This document shows, piece after piece, positions 34,475 through 42,387 of a stretch of 64,000 nt of DNA. The notes beneath the pieces were generated by a model. That model worked only from the letters and a program-made list of their open reading frames with translations. It ran no database searches and was not told the DNA's origin. The position numbers were made by a program, and so were the translations under genes. The stretch is from positions 62,001 to 126,000 of the forward strand of contig CAYVYN010000002.1 in NCBI GenBank assembly GCA_964455905.1, given 5' to 3'. Numbering within the stretch: the stretch's first letter is position 1; the number at the start of each line of letters is the position of its first letter. The DNA is from CAIJXB01 sp964455905. Lineage in GTDB: Bacteria; Chlamydiota; Chlamydiia; Chlamydiales; Rhabdochlamydiaceae.

Positions 34475-35841
34475 GTTTTTAGTTTTTGTGTGTTTGTTTT
34501 GGTGTTTATAATTCTTGGTTTATTGATTTTTTCTATAAACCCGGTGCAGTCCTTTTGGGTTTCTAGGGGTTCTATAATTTTTGTAAAGTTTGATTTTGTC
34601 ATATAGAAGGTAGTTATTTGGGCATCCGGACCTTCATTTCCCTTTTTAGCAAAATTAAATTGAAGCCTAACCCCATCGGTTAAAGCGGAGGATCCTCTAG
34701 CATCTGCTTGACTAGGGCCTTGATCGTTCCGTAAAGCAGCTTTATTTACGTGGTGTGCAAATAAAATGGCAGGGTTACCAGGTAAATCAAGGGTCAGTTC
34801 CTCCAAAAGAACTATAAATTGCGTGGCTGCTGCGTTATCTGTTTCTGCATCAGCTCCCATCAACCTTGAAATAGGGTCCAAAATTATAAGTGACCATCCC
34901 TCTGGAGGAGCCATCTCGATTAGGCCTGTTTTTAGCTCTTTAAAGTATTGGCTAGGTTTTCTGTTTTCTAAGAATGTAGCTTGTTTTCCGCAGAAAGAAT
35001 ATGGAGCAATTCTTTTTGAAGCCTCTTTTATGAGGCTGTTGTCGCTTCTTATTTTTTTTGAAGCTTTGTATAGCAATCTTTGAATGTCATCATCTCCATT
35101 CTCTCCTAAGCCTAAAAAGACATATCCCTTTTTGTCTTCTCCAGCATCATTTGTTGTTACGTATGTATCCAGCCACGGAGTACCCGTTGCTACGGATATG
35201 GCTAGCTGTGCTAAAAGATGACTTTTGCCGACCCCACCGGCACCTGCCAGCATGGCAACAATGCCATTGGGAAAGAATCCTGTCCGCTTTCCGGTCTCAT
35301 CCATGTATTCTAGAAGCATAGACTTTCTGAGCGGCTCTTTAGTTAGATATTCCTTGTCTATGCAGTCCAAAAATTTTATTACAAATTCGGTTTTTTCTCG
35401 TTGGTTCTTCCTAAGCGATTCTAGTTCTTCTTGAACAAAGAGGATTATTTCTTTAGGATCTTCTCCAGCAGAAACTAGCTTTTCTGTTTTTGATAGAAGG
35501 GTTGATAGTTTTCTAGAGTCGGAATGTCTCTTGAGATCTTTGATGTATTCTTCAATGTAGACAGCGGTTCCTGCCTGCTGAGCAACAGAAACTATGTATC
35601 TAGTTCCCCCAACAGTTTTAAGTTCAGCCTTCTGTTTTAAGGTTTCGCAGATTAGATGAACATCGACTGGTTCATTGTTTTCATAAGAAGCTTTTAAGGC
35701 GTTAAAAATAACTTGATGTTCCTGTTGGTAGAAATCGGATGTGTTCAGACTACAGGCTGCGACTTCAAAGCTTTTAGGATTTGTTAACATGCTTCCAAGA
35801 ACCATTATTTCTGATTCTATTGAGTTAGAGAGTTCTGTCAT
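34468..35841 (-). CDS. Replicative helicase-like ATPase (DnaB N-domain + RepA-type core)
   Basis: 457 residues. Residues 5-105 form a DnaB N-terminal domain (SIESEIMVLGSMLTNPKSF, QVIFNALKASYENNEPVD, GGTRYIVSVAQQAGTAV). From about 190 follows a RecA-like ATPase: GAGGVGKSHLL (Walker A, about 200-207), GYVFLGLGENGDD, LIILDPISRLMG (Walker B) and FAHHVNK, close to the hexameric RepA helicases of plasmids. A weak AGGA precedes the ATG and the gene starts 2 bases after the Xis-like gene. It would unwind DNA during replication of the element. Confidence 0.85.
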   Translation of the reverse strand: MTELSNSIESEIMVLGSMLTNPKSFEVAACSLNTSDFYQQEHQVIFNALKASYENNEPVDVHLICETLKQKAELKTVGGTRYIVSVAQQAGTAVYIEEYIKDLKRHSDSRKLSTLLSKTEKLVSAGEDPKEIILFVQEELESLRKNQREKTEFVIKFLDCIDKEYLTKEPLRKSMLLEYMDETGKRTGFFPNGIVAMLAGAGGVGKSHLLAQLAISVATGTPWLDTYVTTNDAGEDKKGYVFLGLGENGDDDIQRLLYKASKKIRSDNSLIKEASKRIAPYSFCGKQATFLENRKPSQYFKELKTGLIEMAPPEGWSLIILDPISRLMGADAETDNAAATQFIVLLEELTLDLPGNPAILFAHHVNKAALRNDQGPSQADARGSSALTDGVRLQFNFAKKGNEGPDAQITTFYMTKSNFTKIIEPLETQKDCTGFIEKINKPRIINTKTNTQKLKTC

Positions 35842-35843
35842 GG

Positions 35844-36086
35844 TTATGGTCCTTTCTGTTTGTTTTGTTCGTTTACAAATTCAAAAAATTGATCTTCATC
35901 TATGAGTACGCGTCTTCCTACTCTTTTAATTGCTCTGTCAAATCCTGTGCTGGCAGCGTGAAAAATCAAGTGTCTAAGCCCTCCTGGCGGAGGCCAATCA
36001 TGGTATCTATTCCAATGTGTTGCTTGGATTAGTTTAGGTTTTTTTAAAGGAGAAACTGTGAAATTTTTAGAATCAGATTCTGACAT
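35844..36086 (-). CDS. Excisionase-like small DNA-binding protein
   Basis: 80 residues ending in FDRAIKRVGRRVLIDEDQFFEFVNEQ, the typical 'roVGRrvlId...f..w' wing of excisionase/MerR-like winged helices that recognise att-arm DNA. WNRYHDWPPPGGLRHLIFH precedes it. It is the first gene of a three-gene minus-strand unit with the helicase and putative initiator. Such proteins set the direction of integrase recombination and may also regulate. Confidence 0.7.
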   Translation of the reverse strand: MSESDSKNFTVSPLKKPKLIQATHWNRYHDWPPPGGLRHLIFHAASTGFDRAIKRVGRRVLIDEDQFFEFVNEQNKQKGP

Positions 36087-36134
36087 GTTTTAATTCCTTG
36101 GTATAGTTGTAGTGTGTTGTACAAAAGAGCACAA

Positions 36135-36157
36135 TTTTCGACGATTCTTGTCGAAAA
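36135..36157. promoter_or_regulatory. Palindromic operator candidate
   Basis: TTTTCGAC and GTCGAAAA (36135-36142, 36150-36157) form a perfect 8-bp inverted repeat with a 7-base spacer about 50 bases upstream of the Xis-like gene. It is well placed for autoregulation of the replication unit. Confidence 0.45.
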
Positions 36158-36179
36158 CGAGTGAATTAAAACAAACGTA

Positions 36180-36232
36180 GGGAAAATAGAAAATCCCAGG
36201 AAAAAAGAATTTTTTCTGGACGAAATTGGGAT
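36180..36232 (-). terminator. Terminator of the 383-aa gene
   Basis: On the minus strand ATCCCA ... TGGGAT (36227-36232 with 36193-36198) encloses a second stem CCAGAAAAAA/TTTTTTCCTGG, followed by TTTCTATTTT. It lies 13 bases after the stop codon. Confidence 0.6.
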
Positions 36233-36244
36233 AAAACTTAATTT

Positions 36245-37396
36245 TTAAGTATATTGTGACAGTATTTTTTTTAGATCTTTTTGATTAGAGGTCGTTTGCT
36301 TTGACATTTGTCGTCCAATTTCTAAATATTCCATTGGAGGACAAACATCCAATAAACAACGATAGGCGAATTGCTTCTCTTTTTCATTTTCCCTAACATA
36401 GTTTGAAATAAGAGGGTGAAATAATGCAGTCTCTGCATCAATAATCTCTCCAAATCCATAAAGGTAATATCCGAGTGTTTGGATTGCAAGTTTCAATTTT
36501 TGGAAGTCAGTCTGGAGTAAGTCTACAGAGAATACTCCGGGTATAATTTTGGGGAGATAGTATTTTGGCTCTTGTACGGGCTTGGGCCTTCCTTTTTTTA
36601 TGTGATTGGGACGGGGATCAATGTCTTTTAATAAAGAACGAAGAATGTTTTGCTTTTCTTCCTTAAAGTATTTATTTTTTTCTTTGGATATTAGGAAGTT
36701 TAAAGGACTCCAAAGTATGGAGTACTCTGCAAATTTTCTCTTATTGAAAGAAGTGCTTTCTATTATTTGTCGCATTTCTTCTATGATCTCTGGTTGCGAT
36801 AGATGACAGTTCCTGTACCACAGGACTTGAGCTAAAGCTTGAATACACAAAGGAGCCACTTCAGAATATTTGAATGTGTAAGATTTTCTTTCTATTTGAG
36901 ATATGTTAAATGCAGTCTGCAGTTCTATAGGAAGAACAACCCCTTCAGATAAAGCCCAATTTAAAAGATGTTCGATTTTCCAGAGATAAAGAATCTGATC
37001 TTTTAGTTCCGGAGCCGGAAATTGAGTGCAAACAGGCCTAGCTGATTTAATATCATGACATGCTGGATCCACTCCATGTTCTAGAAGACGATTAATATGA
37101 TTCAATAAAAGCTCTTCCCAATAGTTAAATTGCTTCAGGTATTCGTTTGAATGCCCAGATAGAAGAGAGTGGTAATTTTTAAGGATTTCATCGGAATGGT
37201 CAGAAACATCAATCTTGCGAAGGTGCCAAATTTTTTCTCTGTGAAAATAGGGGGCTTCTTCAGGGAGAAGTTGAAAGTAAGAAGGGAAAATTTTTATGCC
37301 CAAAAAAATATGAAGAGCTTCTCTTATTTCTAAGTGAGATAGATTGGCTATTTCGAGGTAATCAATTTCTTGTTTTTCATTTTCAAACAAAAACAT
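36245..37396 (-). CDS. Hypothetical protein of the integrated element
   Basis: 383 residues, rich in aromatic and acidic residues and predicted mainly helical; no signal peptide, no membrane segment, no motif I recognise. An AGAGAG stretch lies 6-11 bases before the ATG. A basic, proline-containing linker (NHIKKGRPKPVQEPKYYLPK) splits it into a large N-terminal and a smaller C-terminal part. It lies between the integrase and the replication unit and has its own terminator. Confidence 0.6.
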   Translation of the reverse strand: MFLFENEKQEIDYLEIANLSHLEIREALHIFLGIKIFPSYFQLLPEEAPYFHREKIWHLRKIDVSDHSDEILKNYHSLLSGHSNEYLKQFNYWEELLLNHINRLLEHGVDPACHDIKSARPVCTQFPAPELKDQILYLWKIEHLLNWALSEGVVLPIELQTAFNISQIERKSYTFKYSEVAPLCIQALAQVLWYRNCHLSQPEIIEEMRQIIESTSFNKRKFAEYSILWSPLNFLISKEKNKYFKEEKQNILRSLLKDIDPRPNHIKKGRPKPVQEPKYYLPKIIPGVFSVDLLQTDFQKLKLAIQTLGYYLYGFGEIIDAETALFHPLISNYVRENEKEKQFAYRCLLDVCPPMEYLEIGRQMSKQTTSNQKDLKKILSQYT

Positions 37397-37412
37397 AAAG
37401 CTCTCTTATGGG

Positions 37413-38471
37413 TTAACCAAAAATCTTTTCATTCATACTTGCTACAACTCCGGCTGTGTGGCTTTCACTTAGGTGAGAATATCTTTTTACCATCGAAAGG
37501 GTTTTGTGTCCGAGCACCTCGGCTATTTCTGTTAGAGACGCTTTGTTCATAGCGAGGTAAGAAGCCGCAGAGTGCCTGAGATCATGCCATCGGAAATCTT
37601 TGATTTTTGTAGCTTCTAATACTTTTTCCCAAGAGAATCGAAGGTCTATAGGTTTTCTCGGATCTTTACCCGGAAATAGTAGGGGAGTGACTATACTGCG
37701 ATTTTGTTCTAACTCTTGAAGTAGTTGTAGCGCCAATCCGGCTATGGACACAACTCTGCGCTCTCCATTTTTTGTTTCCTCAAGAATAATCCGGCCTTGC
37801 TCTAAATTTACATCGGACCAGCTTAGATTTATAAGCTCTCCCTGTCTCATGCCCGTTGAAAGGGCTAGAACAACCGCTGTATAAAGAAAAGGGTTAGGGC
37901 TGAGTTTGCAGGCCTCTAACAGAGCCTTCCTTTCTTCTTCAGATAGAAAGCGTACTCGGCCTCTTGGTTCTTTAGGCTTGGTTACTTTTCGTATGGGTGA
38001 ATCTTCTATCCAACCCCACTCTTTGACAGCCACTGTGAAAGCATGGCTTAAAGCTGCCAAGTAACGAACAACGGTTGCTTTGCTTCTTAGCGTTTTTCTT
38101 ACAGTCATTTCTTGGAGAAGGATATCTCGGTATTCTCCGATAAGAGCAGGGGTTACGTCAGATAAGAGTTTATGTCCAATTTGTTGTTTCCACCAAGAAA
38201 GCTGATTGCCTTGTCTTTGTATGCACTTTTCTTTTGTAGGCAGAACGCTTTTCACGTAGCGATCTATCATTTCAGATAGGGTATGTTTTTTAGACTCGTT
38301 AGTTTTAAAGTAACGGCCATCTCGAATAGCGGCTTCGGTATCTTGAATCCATTTTTTTGCGTCGGTGACTCTGGTAAAGGAATCACACTGAGGCTTGTGT
38401 CCTTTGAGCCTGATTTGTACGTAGAAGCGAGTTTTTCCATCTTTGTCTTTGCGTTCTTTAATCGATGCCAT
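37413..38471 (-). CDS. Tyrosine-type site-specific integrase
   Basis: 352 residues from the ATG at 38471, which has AAGGA 5 bases upstream; the reading frame is open for 46 more codons but that part is unlike an integrase. N-terminal arm-binding region (MASIKERKDKDGK..FYVQIRLKGH), core-binding domain, then the catalytic domain with ALSTGMRQGEL (Arg about 207), WHDLRHSAASYL (His-x-x-Arg about 294-297), LGHKTLSMVKRYSHLS (His and nucleophile Tyr about 331). All catalytic residues are present. It stops close to the 383-aa gene and starts 300 bases from the tRNA-Asn, its presumed target. Confidence 0.93.
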   Translation of the reverse strand: MASIKERKDKDGKTRFYVQIRLKGHKPQCDSFTRVTDAKKWIQDTEAAIRDGRYFKTNESKKHTLSEMIDRYVKSVLPTKEKCIQRQGNQLSWWKQQIGHKLLSDVTPALIGEYRDILLQEMTVRKTLRSKATVVRYLAALSHAFTVAVKEWGWIEDSPIRKVTKPKEPRGRVRFLSEEERKALLEACKLSPNPFLYTAVVLALSTGMRQGELINLSWSDVNLEQGRIILEETKNGERRVVSIAGLALQLLQELEQNRSIVTPLLFPGKDPRKPIDLRFSWEKVLEATKIKDFRWHDLRHSAASYLAMNKASLTEIAEVLGHKTLSMVKRYSHLSESHTAGVVASMNEKIFG

Positions 38472-38721
38472 AAATTCCTTAAAAGTTTGAGAAAGTTTAA
38501 AGTAGTAGGCGATAAATAGCAACAATGGATCATCAATCACCTGTTTTTGCGAACAGTTTCTCAATAAAAGAATGGGGGAGTTATGATAATTTCCCCAATT
38601 TTTCCCCACTGCCTTTTGAAAAGCAGTTGTTTTATGCTAAACATATCGGCTACGTACGTGCCTTGTTTGTTGTCAGGTGTTGTGATGAAGTGGGGAATAA
38701 ATGGGAAATCCATTCGTAAGA

Positions 38722-38758
38722 ATAAAAAAAGCACTTAGGGATTGCTCCTTAAGTGCTT
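38722..38758 (-). terminator. Terminator downstream of tRNA-Asn
   Basis: A 12-bp stem (38729-38740 with 38747-38758, one G-T pair) around AAGCACTTA / TAAGTGCTT, 6-base loop, followed on the minus strand by a T-run. Confidence 0.8.
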
Positions 38759-38770
38759 GAACTTTAAATA

Positions 38771-38842
38771 CTCCGGGTGCAAGATTCGAACTTGCGACCA
38801 ATGGATTAACAGTCCACTGCTCTACCGCTGAGCTAACCCGGA
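38771..38842 (-). tRNA. tRNA-Asn (anticodon GTT)
   Basis: 72 bases that fold fully: acceptor stem TCCGGGT/ACCCGGA with G discriminator, D stem GCTC/GAGC, anticodon stem GTGGA/TCCAT around CTGTTAA, T stem GCAAG/CTTGC with TTCGAAT. CCA is not encoded. It is the intact member of a set of tRNA-Asn-end repeats at 29474, 28163 and 23740, and the insertion target of the integrated elements. Confidence 0.97.
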
Positions 38843-39047
38843 ATATGCTCAAGAGGTTAATCGAACATACCGATTTTCTGCAACTGTTTTGATGTGTTTT
38901 TTCTTAAATTTCTTATTTTTTTAAATTAAAAAAAATTTTATATAAAAAATGATTGATTTTTTTTCTGAAATTAAGCATTCAGAAGATATAAGATCAAGTA
39001 GGGTCTTTTTGAATGTTAATGTAATCAACGTCAACAAAGAGAAATTT

Positions 39048-39395
39048 ATGGCTAAAAAGAAAGCAGTTAAAAAAGCTGCTCCAAAAAAAGCAGTAAAGAA
39101 AGCTGCTCCTAAGAAAGTGGTCAAAAAAGCGGCTCCAAAAAAAGCAGCAAAAAAGGCAGCTCCTAAGAAAGCGGTAAAAAAAGCAGCAAAAAAGGCAGCT
39201 CCTAAGAAAGCGGTAAAAAAAGCTGCTCCAAAAAAAGCAGTTAAAAAAGCTGCTCCAAAAAAGGCAGCCCCAAAGAAAGTAGTAAAGAAAGCTGCTCCAA
39301 AAAAAGCAGTAAAAAAGGCTGCTCCTAAGAAGAAGCCTATAGAAATGAAGTCACCTGCTCCTGTTGGATTAGGTAGTGCTCCTATGTCTTTATAA
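39048..39395 (+). CDS. Lysine/alanine-rich histone-like protein (Hc2-like)
   Basis: 115 residues from the ATG at 39048 (an upstream in-frame ATG at 38949 lacks a ribosome site and adds an unrelated leader). Almost the whole protein is a repeat of KKAAPKKAVKKAAPKK-type units, like the chlamydial nucleoid protein Hc2/HctB and eukaryotic H1 tails; the end is different (KPIEMKSPAPVGLG). Such proteins condense the chromosome in the infectious, non-dividing form. The repeat makes copy number variable. A strong terminator follows. Confidence 0.85.
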   Translation: MAKKKAVKKAAPKKAVKKAAPKKVVKKAAPKKAAKKAAPKKAVKKAAKKAAPKKAVKKAAPKKAVKKAAPKKAAPKKVVKKAAPKKAVKKAAPKKKPIEMKSPAPVGLGSAPMSL

Positions 39396-39404
39396 GACAA
39401 AAGG

Positions 39405-39441
39405 AAAGCAGGAAAGAGTTGCATCTTTCCTGCTTTTTTTT
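39405..39441 (+). terminator. Terminator of the Hc2-like gene
   Basis: An 11-bp perfect stem AGCAGGAAAGA / TCTTTCCTGCT (39407-39417 with 39424-39434), loop of 6, followed by seven T. Confidence 0.9.
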
Positions 39442-40132
39442 ATTTAAATAAATTTTCGATTGGGTCTAAAAGGGATTGGATTTCGTTTTTAGGTGCTAAG
39501 ATTCCATCTATCATATTTTTTAAGTTTTCTTGTATGAAAATCGATGTCAGCATTTCTCCTAAGACAGATTGCATGATTTGATCTAAGGGAAATCCAGTTT
39601 GGTTATTAATATTTTTAAGAGAGATCTCTTTAATTACGGGTAGTGTTCTTGTTGTATGGGTGTCTTTATAGAAAAGATCGACTTGGATGTTTTTTATTTT
39701 TATCTTTTTGATAGAGACAGAGTTGTTTTTGTTTTCTGAGGGTGTTTGATTTGCTTTTAAATTATTCATCAGCTGGGACCAGTTTCCAGATGTTCCTTTG
39801 GCAGAATCAAATTCTAAAGATACGTAGACTGTATCTAAATCGATTTCATCTATTGTAATTTTTTCTGATAGATAATTTGTGATAAAAGCTTCAATTGTTG
39901 TTTTTTTTACGCGGAGCGCTGCTGGAAAGTGGCTGTTTTCTGGGTTTGCAATTTCTATTTCAGCTATTTCGATTGCGTCTAGTGAGGGGGTAATACTTTC
40001 TATGTGTACAGGGACATTTAGTTTTTCAGATAGTTCTTTACTAACCTTTTCAGGGACTAAAAAGCAGAAAGCGATATAAGCTAACGCTAAGACAATAATG
40101 ATTACGGTGATGGTTTTAAGGAGTATTTTCAA
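39440..40132 (-). CDS. AsmA-like membrane-anchored protein
   Basis: About 230 residues from a TTG start at 40132, which has GAGG 5 bases upstream. The open frame extends further into groEL, but that part is unlikely to be translated. Residues 2-28 form one membrane anchor (LLKTITVIIIVLALAYIAFCFLV). The rest alternates polar and hydrophobic residues as in AsmA/DUF748-type proteins (LNVPVHIESITPSLDAIEIAEIEIANP; SVSIKKIKIKNIQVDLFYKD), which build long lipid-conducting beta grooves across the envelope; this is a short one. Its exact role is unknown. Confidence 0.65.
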   Translation of the reverse strand: MKILLKTITVIIIVLALAYIAFCFLVPEKVSKELSEKLNVPVHIESITPSLDAIEIAEIEIANPENSHFPAALRVKKTTIEAFITNYLSEKITIDEIDLDTVYVSLEFDSAKGTSGNWSQLMNNLKANQTPSENKNNSVSIKKIKIKNIQVDLFYKDTHTTRTLPVIKEISLKNINNQTGFPLDQIMQSVLGEMLTSIFIQENLKNMIDGILAPKNEIQSLLDPIENLFK

Positions 40133-40199
40133 GAGAGCCTCTTTGTTTTTTTTGTTTATATTTTTTTTGAATCGTATTTTACGACGAAATATAAAGCAA

Positions 40200-40231
40200 T
40201 AAAAACAAAAAAGGCCACTTAAAGTGGCCTT
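40200..40231 (-). terminator. Terminator of the groES-groEL operon
   Basis: Stem AAGGCCACT / AGTGGCCTT (40211-40219 with 40223-40231), followed on the minus strand by a T-rich run. It starts 4 bases after the groEL stop codon. Confidence 0.85.
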
Positions 40232-40235
40232 AAGA

Positions 40236-41861
40236 TTAGTAGTCAGCTCCGTGCATTTGTGGAACCGCTTTTTCTTTGTCATCAATTTCATCAGCAATGA
40301 TTGCTTCTGTTGTTAAAAGTAACGCTGCAATAGAAGCTGATAGCTCGATAGCTAATCTGCATACTTTAGCAGGGTCTACAATTCCTTTTTGAAGCATGTT
40401 TCCGAATTGATCGTGTAAAGCATCCCAGCCTTCAGAGCCTTCCATTTGAAAGACCTTCTGCACAATAATAGAACCTTCTTTACCTGCATTTTCTGCGATT
40501 TGACGAAGAGGGTATGTAAGTGCTTTGATAATAATTTCAACGCCTACTTTTTCGTCTCCTGTTAGAAATTTAGCTAAGGTTTCTAGTTTAGGAATACATC
40601 GAATAAATGCAACGCCACCACCAGGCAGAATTCCTTCTTCCACTGCTGCTTTGGTTGCGTGAACTGCATCGTCTACTCTGTCTTTTTTCTCTTTCATTTC
40701 TAACTCAGTCGCAGCACCTACTCGAATGATGCCAACTCCACCAGCCAGTTTAGCTAAGCGTTCTTGGAGTTTTTCTTTGTCATAGTCAGAAGTGCTTTCT
40801 TCTATTTGCCTTTTAATAAGAGCAATTCTTTCTTGAATAGCTTCTTTCTTGCCGTTACCTTCTACAAGTGTAGTATCTTCTTTTCCAACAACGACTTTTT
40901 TGACTTTTCCAAGCATGTCTATTGTCACGCTTTCTAGTTTAAGTCCAATTTCTTCGTTTATGAATTCTCCACCCGTTAAGATTGCAATATCCTGAAGCAT
41001 AGCTTTTCTTCTATCGCCAAAACCAGGAGCTTTTACAGCGCATACTTTAAGGCCTGCGCGTATTCTATTAACTACTAATGTCGCAAGAGCTTCGCCTTCG
41101 ATGTCTTCTGCTATAATTAAAAGAGGTTTTCCACTTTCCGCTACAGCTTGAAGAATCGGCATGAATTCTTTCATCGCGCTGATTTTTTTGTCGTAGATAA
41201 GAACAAGGGCATTTTCCAAAAGACATTCTTGAGCTTCTGCGTTTGTCATAAAGTAAGAAGAGACGTATCCTCTATCAAAGTTCATTCCTTCGACTACGTC
41301 TAAGGTCGTTTCGAAACCTTTAGCTTCTTCTACTGTGATTGTTCCGTCTTTACCAACTCTTTCCATCGCTTTTGCTATGATCTCACCGATTTCAGCATCT
41401 CCATTAGCTGATATAGTCGCTACCTGAGCGATTTCTTTCCTATTTTGTACTTCTTTGCTAAGAAGCTTTAGCTCTGCTGTAATTGTTTTTACAGCTTTTT
41501 CAATCCCTTTTTTAATTTCCATGGGATTGGCTCCGGCAGCTACATTACGAAGTCCTTCGCTATAGATCGCTTCTGCTAAAACAGTTGCTGTTGTTGTTCC
41601 GTCGCCGGCTTTATCAGCCGTTTTGCTTGCAACTTCTTTTACCATCTGAGCGCCCATGTTTTCGTGCTTATCTTCTAGCTCGATTTCTTTAGCTACAGTG
41701 ACTCCGTCCTTGGTGATGTGGGGTGTGCCGTATGATTTATCTATTACTACGTTACGTCCTTTGGGACCTAGTGTAACTTTTACAGCTGCAGCAAGAGTTT
41801 TGACGCCTTTTAAAACTTTTTGTCTTGCGTCTTCTTTAAATTTAATATTTTTAGGTGCCAT
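40236..41861 (-). CDS. groEL: Chaperonin GroEL (60 kDa)
   Basis: 541 residues, full length. Typical features: KFKEDARQKVLKGV start, VTLGPKGRNVVIDKSYG, ITKDGVTVAKEIEL, the nucleotide-binding AGDGTTTATVLAEAI (about 86-100), and LPGGGVAF near residue 413. The C-terminus ends MHGADY, without the GGM repeat of many GroELs. The double-ring chaperonin folds proteins with GroES and ATP. It is the second gene after groES, 20 bases apart, and has a terminator right behind it. Confidence 0.98.
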   Translation of the reverse strand: MAPKNIKFKEDARQKVLKGVKTLAAAVKVTLGPKGRNVVIDKSYGTPHITKDGVTVAKEIELEDKHENMGAQMVKEVASKTADKAGDGTTTATVLAEAIYSEGLRNVAAGANPMEIKKGIEKAVKTITAELKLLSKEVQNRKEIAQVATISANGDAEIGEIIAKAMERVGKDGTITVEEAKGFETTLDVVEGMNFDRGYVSSYFMTNAEAQECLLENALVLIYDKKISAMKEFMPILQAVAESGKPLLIIAEDIEGEALATLVVNRIRAGLKVCAVKAPGFGDRRKAMLQDIAILTGGEFINEEIGLKLESVTIDMLGKVKKVVVGKEDTTLVEGNGKKEAIQERIALIKRQIEESTSDYDKEKLQERLAKLAGGVGIIRVGAATELEMKEKKDRVDDAVHATKAAVEEGILPGGGVAFIRCIPKLETLAKFLTGDEKVGVEIIIKALTYPLRQIAENAGKEGSIIVQKVFQMEGSEGWDALHDQFGNMLQKGIVDPAKVCRLAIELSASIAALLLTTEAIIADEIDDKEKAVPQMHGADY

Positions 41862-41881
41862 AGTGTTTTTCTCCGTTAGAA

Positions 41882-42193
41882 CTAGTTTAAGACTGCAATA
41901 ATATCTTCTGATTTAACAATTACGAATTCTTCGTCATTTACCGTTACCTCTTGGCCAGAGTACTTATCTATAAGAACCTTTTCTCCGATTTGCACGGGAA
42001 TAGGTAGTTTTTTTCCGTCTTTTGTTGTAACTCCTTCTCCAACGGCAATAACTACAGCTGTTGCTTGTTTTTTCTTCGCTGAGTCAGGAAGGATGATTCC
42101 TCCTTTTAGCTTTTCTTCTTGTTCGAGGTGTTTAACTAAAACGCGACTACCTAAAGGTTTTAAAGTTGTCTTGGTGATTTCTTGTGGTGCCAT
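41882..42193 (-). CDS. groES: Co-chaperonin GroES (10 kDa)
   Basis: 103 residues with the whole family pattern: LKPLGSRVLVKHLEQEEKLKGGIILPDSAKKK (mobile loop GGIILPDSA), AVGEGV, VLIDKYSGQEV and the final EFVIVKSEDIIAVL. It caps the GroEL ring. First gene of the operon; a sigma-70-like promoter and CIRCE-like site lie within 100 bases upstream. A GGAG site precedes the ATG. The order groEL-groES next to pepF is also found in Chlamydia. Confidence 0.97.
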   Translation of the reverse strand: MAPQEITKTTLKPLGSRVLVKHLEQEEKLKGGIILPDSAKKKQATAVVIAVGEGVTTKDGKKLPIPVQIGEKVLIDKYSGQEVTVNDEEFVIVKSEDIIAVLN

Positions 42194-42230
42194 TGTAAAC
42201 TCCTTGTTAAGTTGAATTCTATCGTAGCAG

Positions 42231-42260
42231 ATTGTAGGAAATTTCTCGTTTTTTTAGCAA
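42231..42260 (-). promoter_or_regulatory. Sigma-70-like promoter of groES-groEL
   Basis: On the minus strand TTGCTA (42260-42255) and TACAAT (42236-42231) are separated by 18 bases, 38 bases before the groES start codon. Confidence 0.6.
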
Positions 42261-42265
42261 GAGAA

Positions 42266-42292
42266 TTAGCAAATGACTCTATCGACTGCTAA
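42266..42292. promoter_or_regulatory. CIRCE-like operator (HrcA site)
   Basis: TTAGCAAAT-N9-GACTGCTAA has the 9-9-9 layout of CIRCE (TTAGCACTC-N9-GAGTGCTAA). The right arm has one mismatch and the outer six bases of the left arm are perfect, but its inner three are changed. It sits just upstream of the -35 box of the groES promoter. Confidence 0.7.
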
Positions 42293-42387
42293 TAATTGGC
42301 AGGTCGTTTATTTTAAAGAAAATAAGAAGGGTTGACTTAAGAAAGAGAAATGGCATACTTAGATTTTTTTATGAAAAAGAGGGAATC

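Noticed and set aside
38472..38609. Longer integrase starting at 38609
   Set aside because: The extra N-terminal 46 residues do not look like an integrase, and the ATG at 38471 has a good ribosome site.
39048..39395. CRISPR- or satellite-like repeat array
   Set aside because: The repeats encode the KKAAPKK units of the histone-like protein; there are no spacers.
40133..40297. Longer AsmA-like protein reaching into groEL
   Set aside because: It would overlap the groEL end and terminator, and a TTG with GAGG is present right before the membrane anchor.
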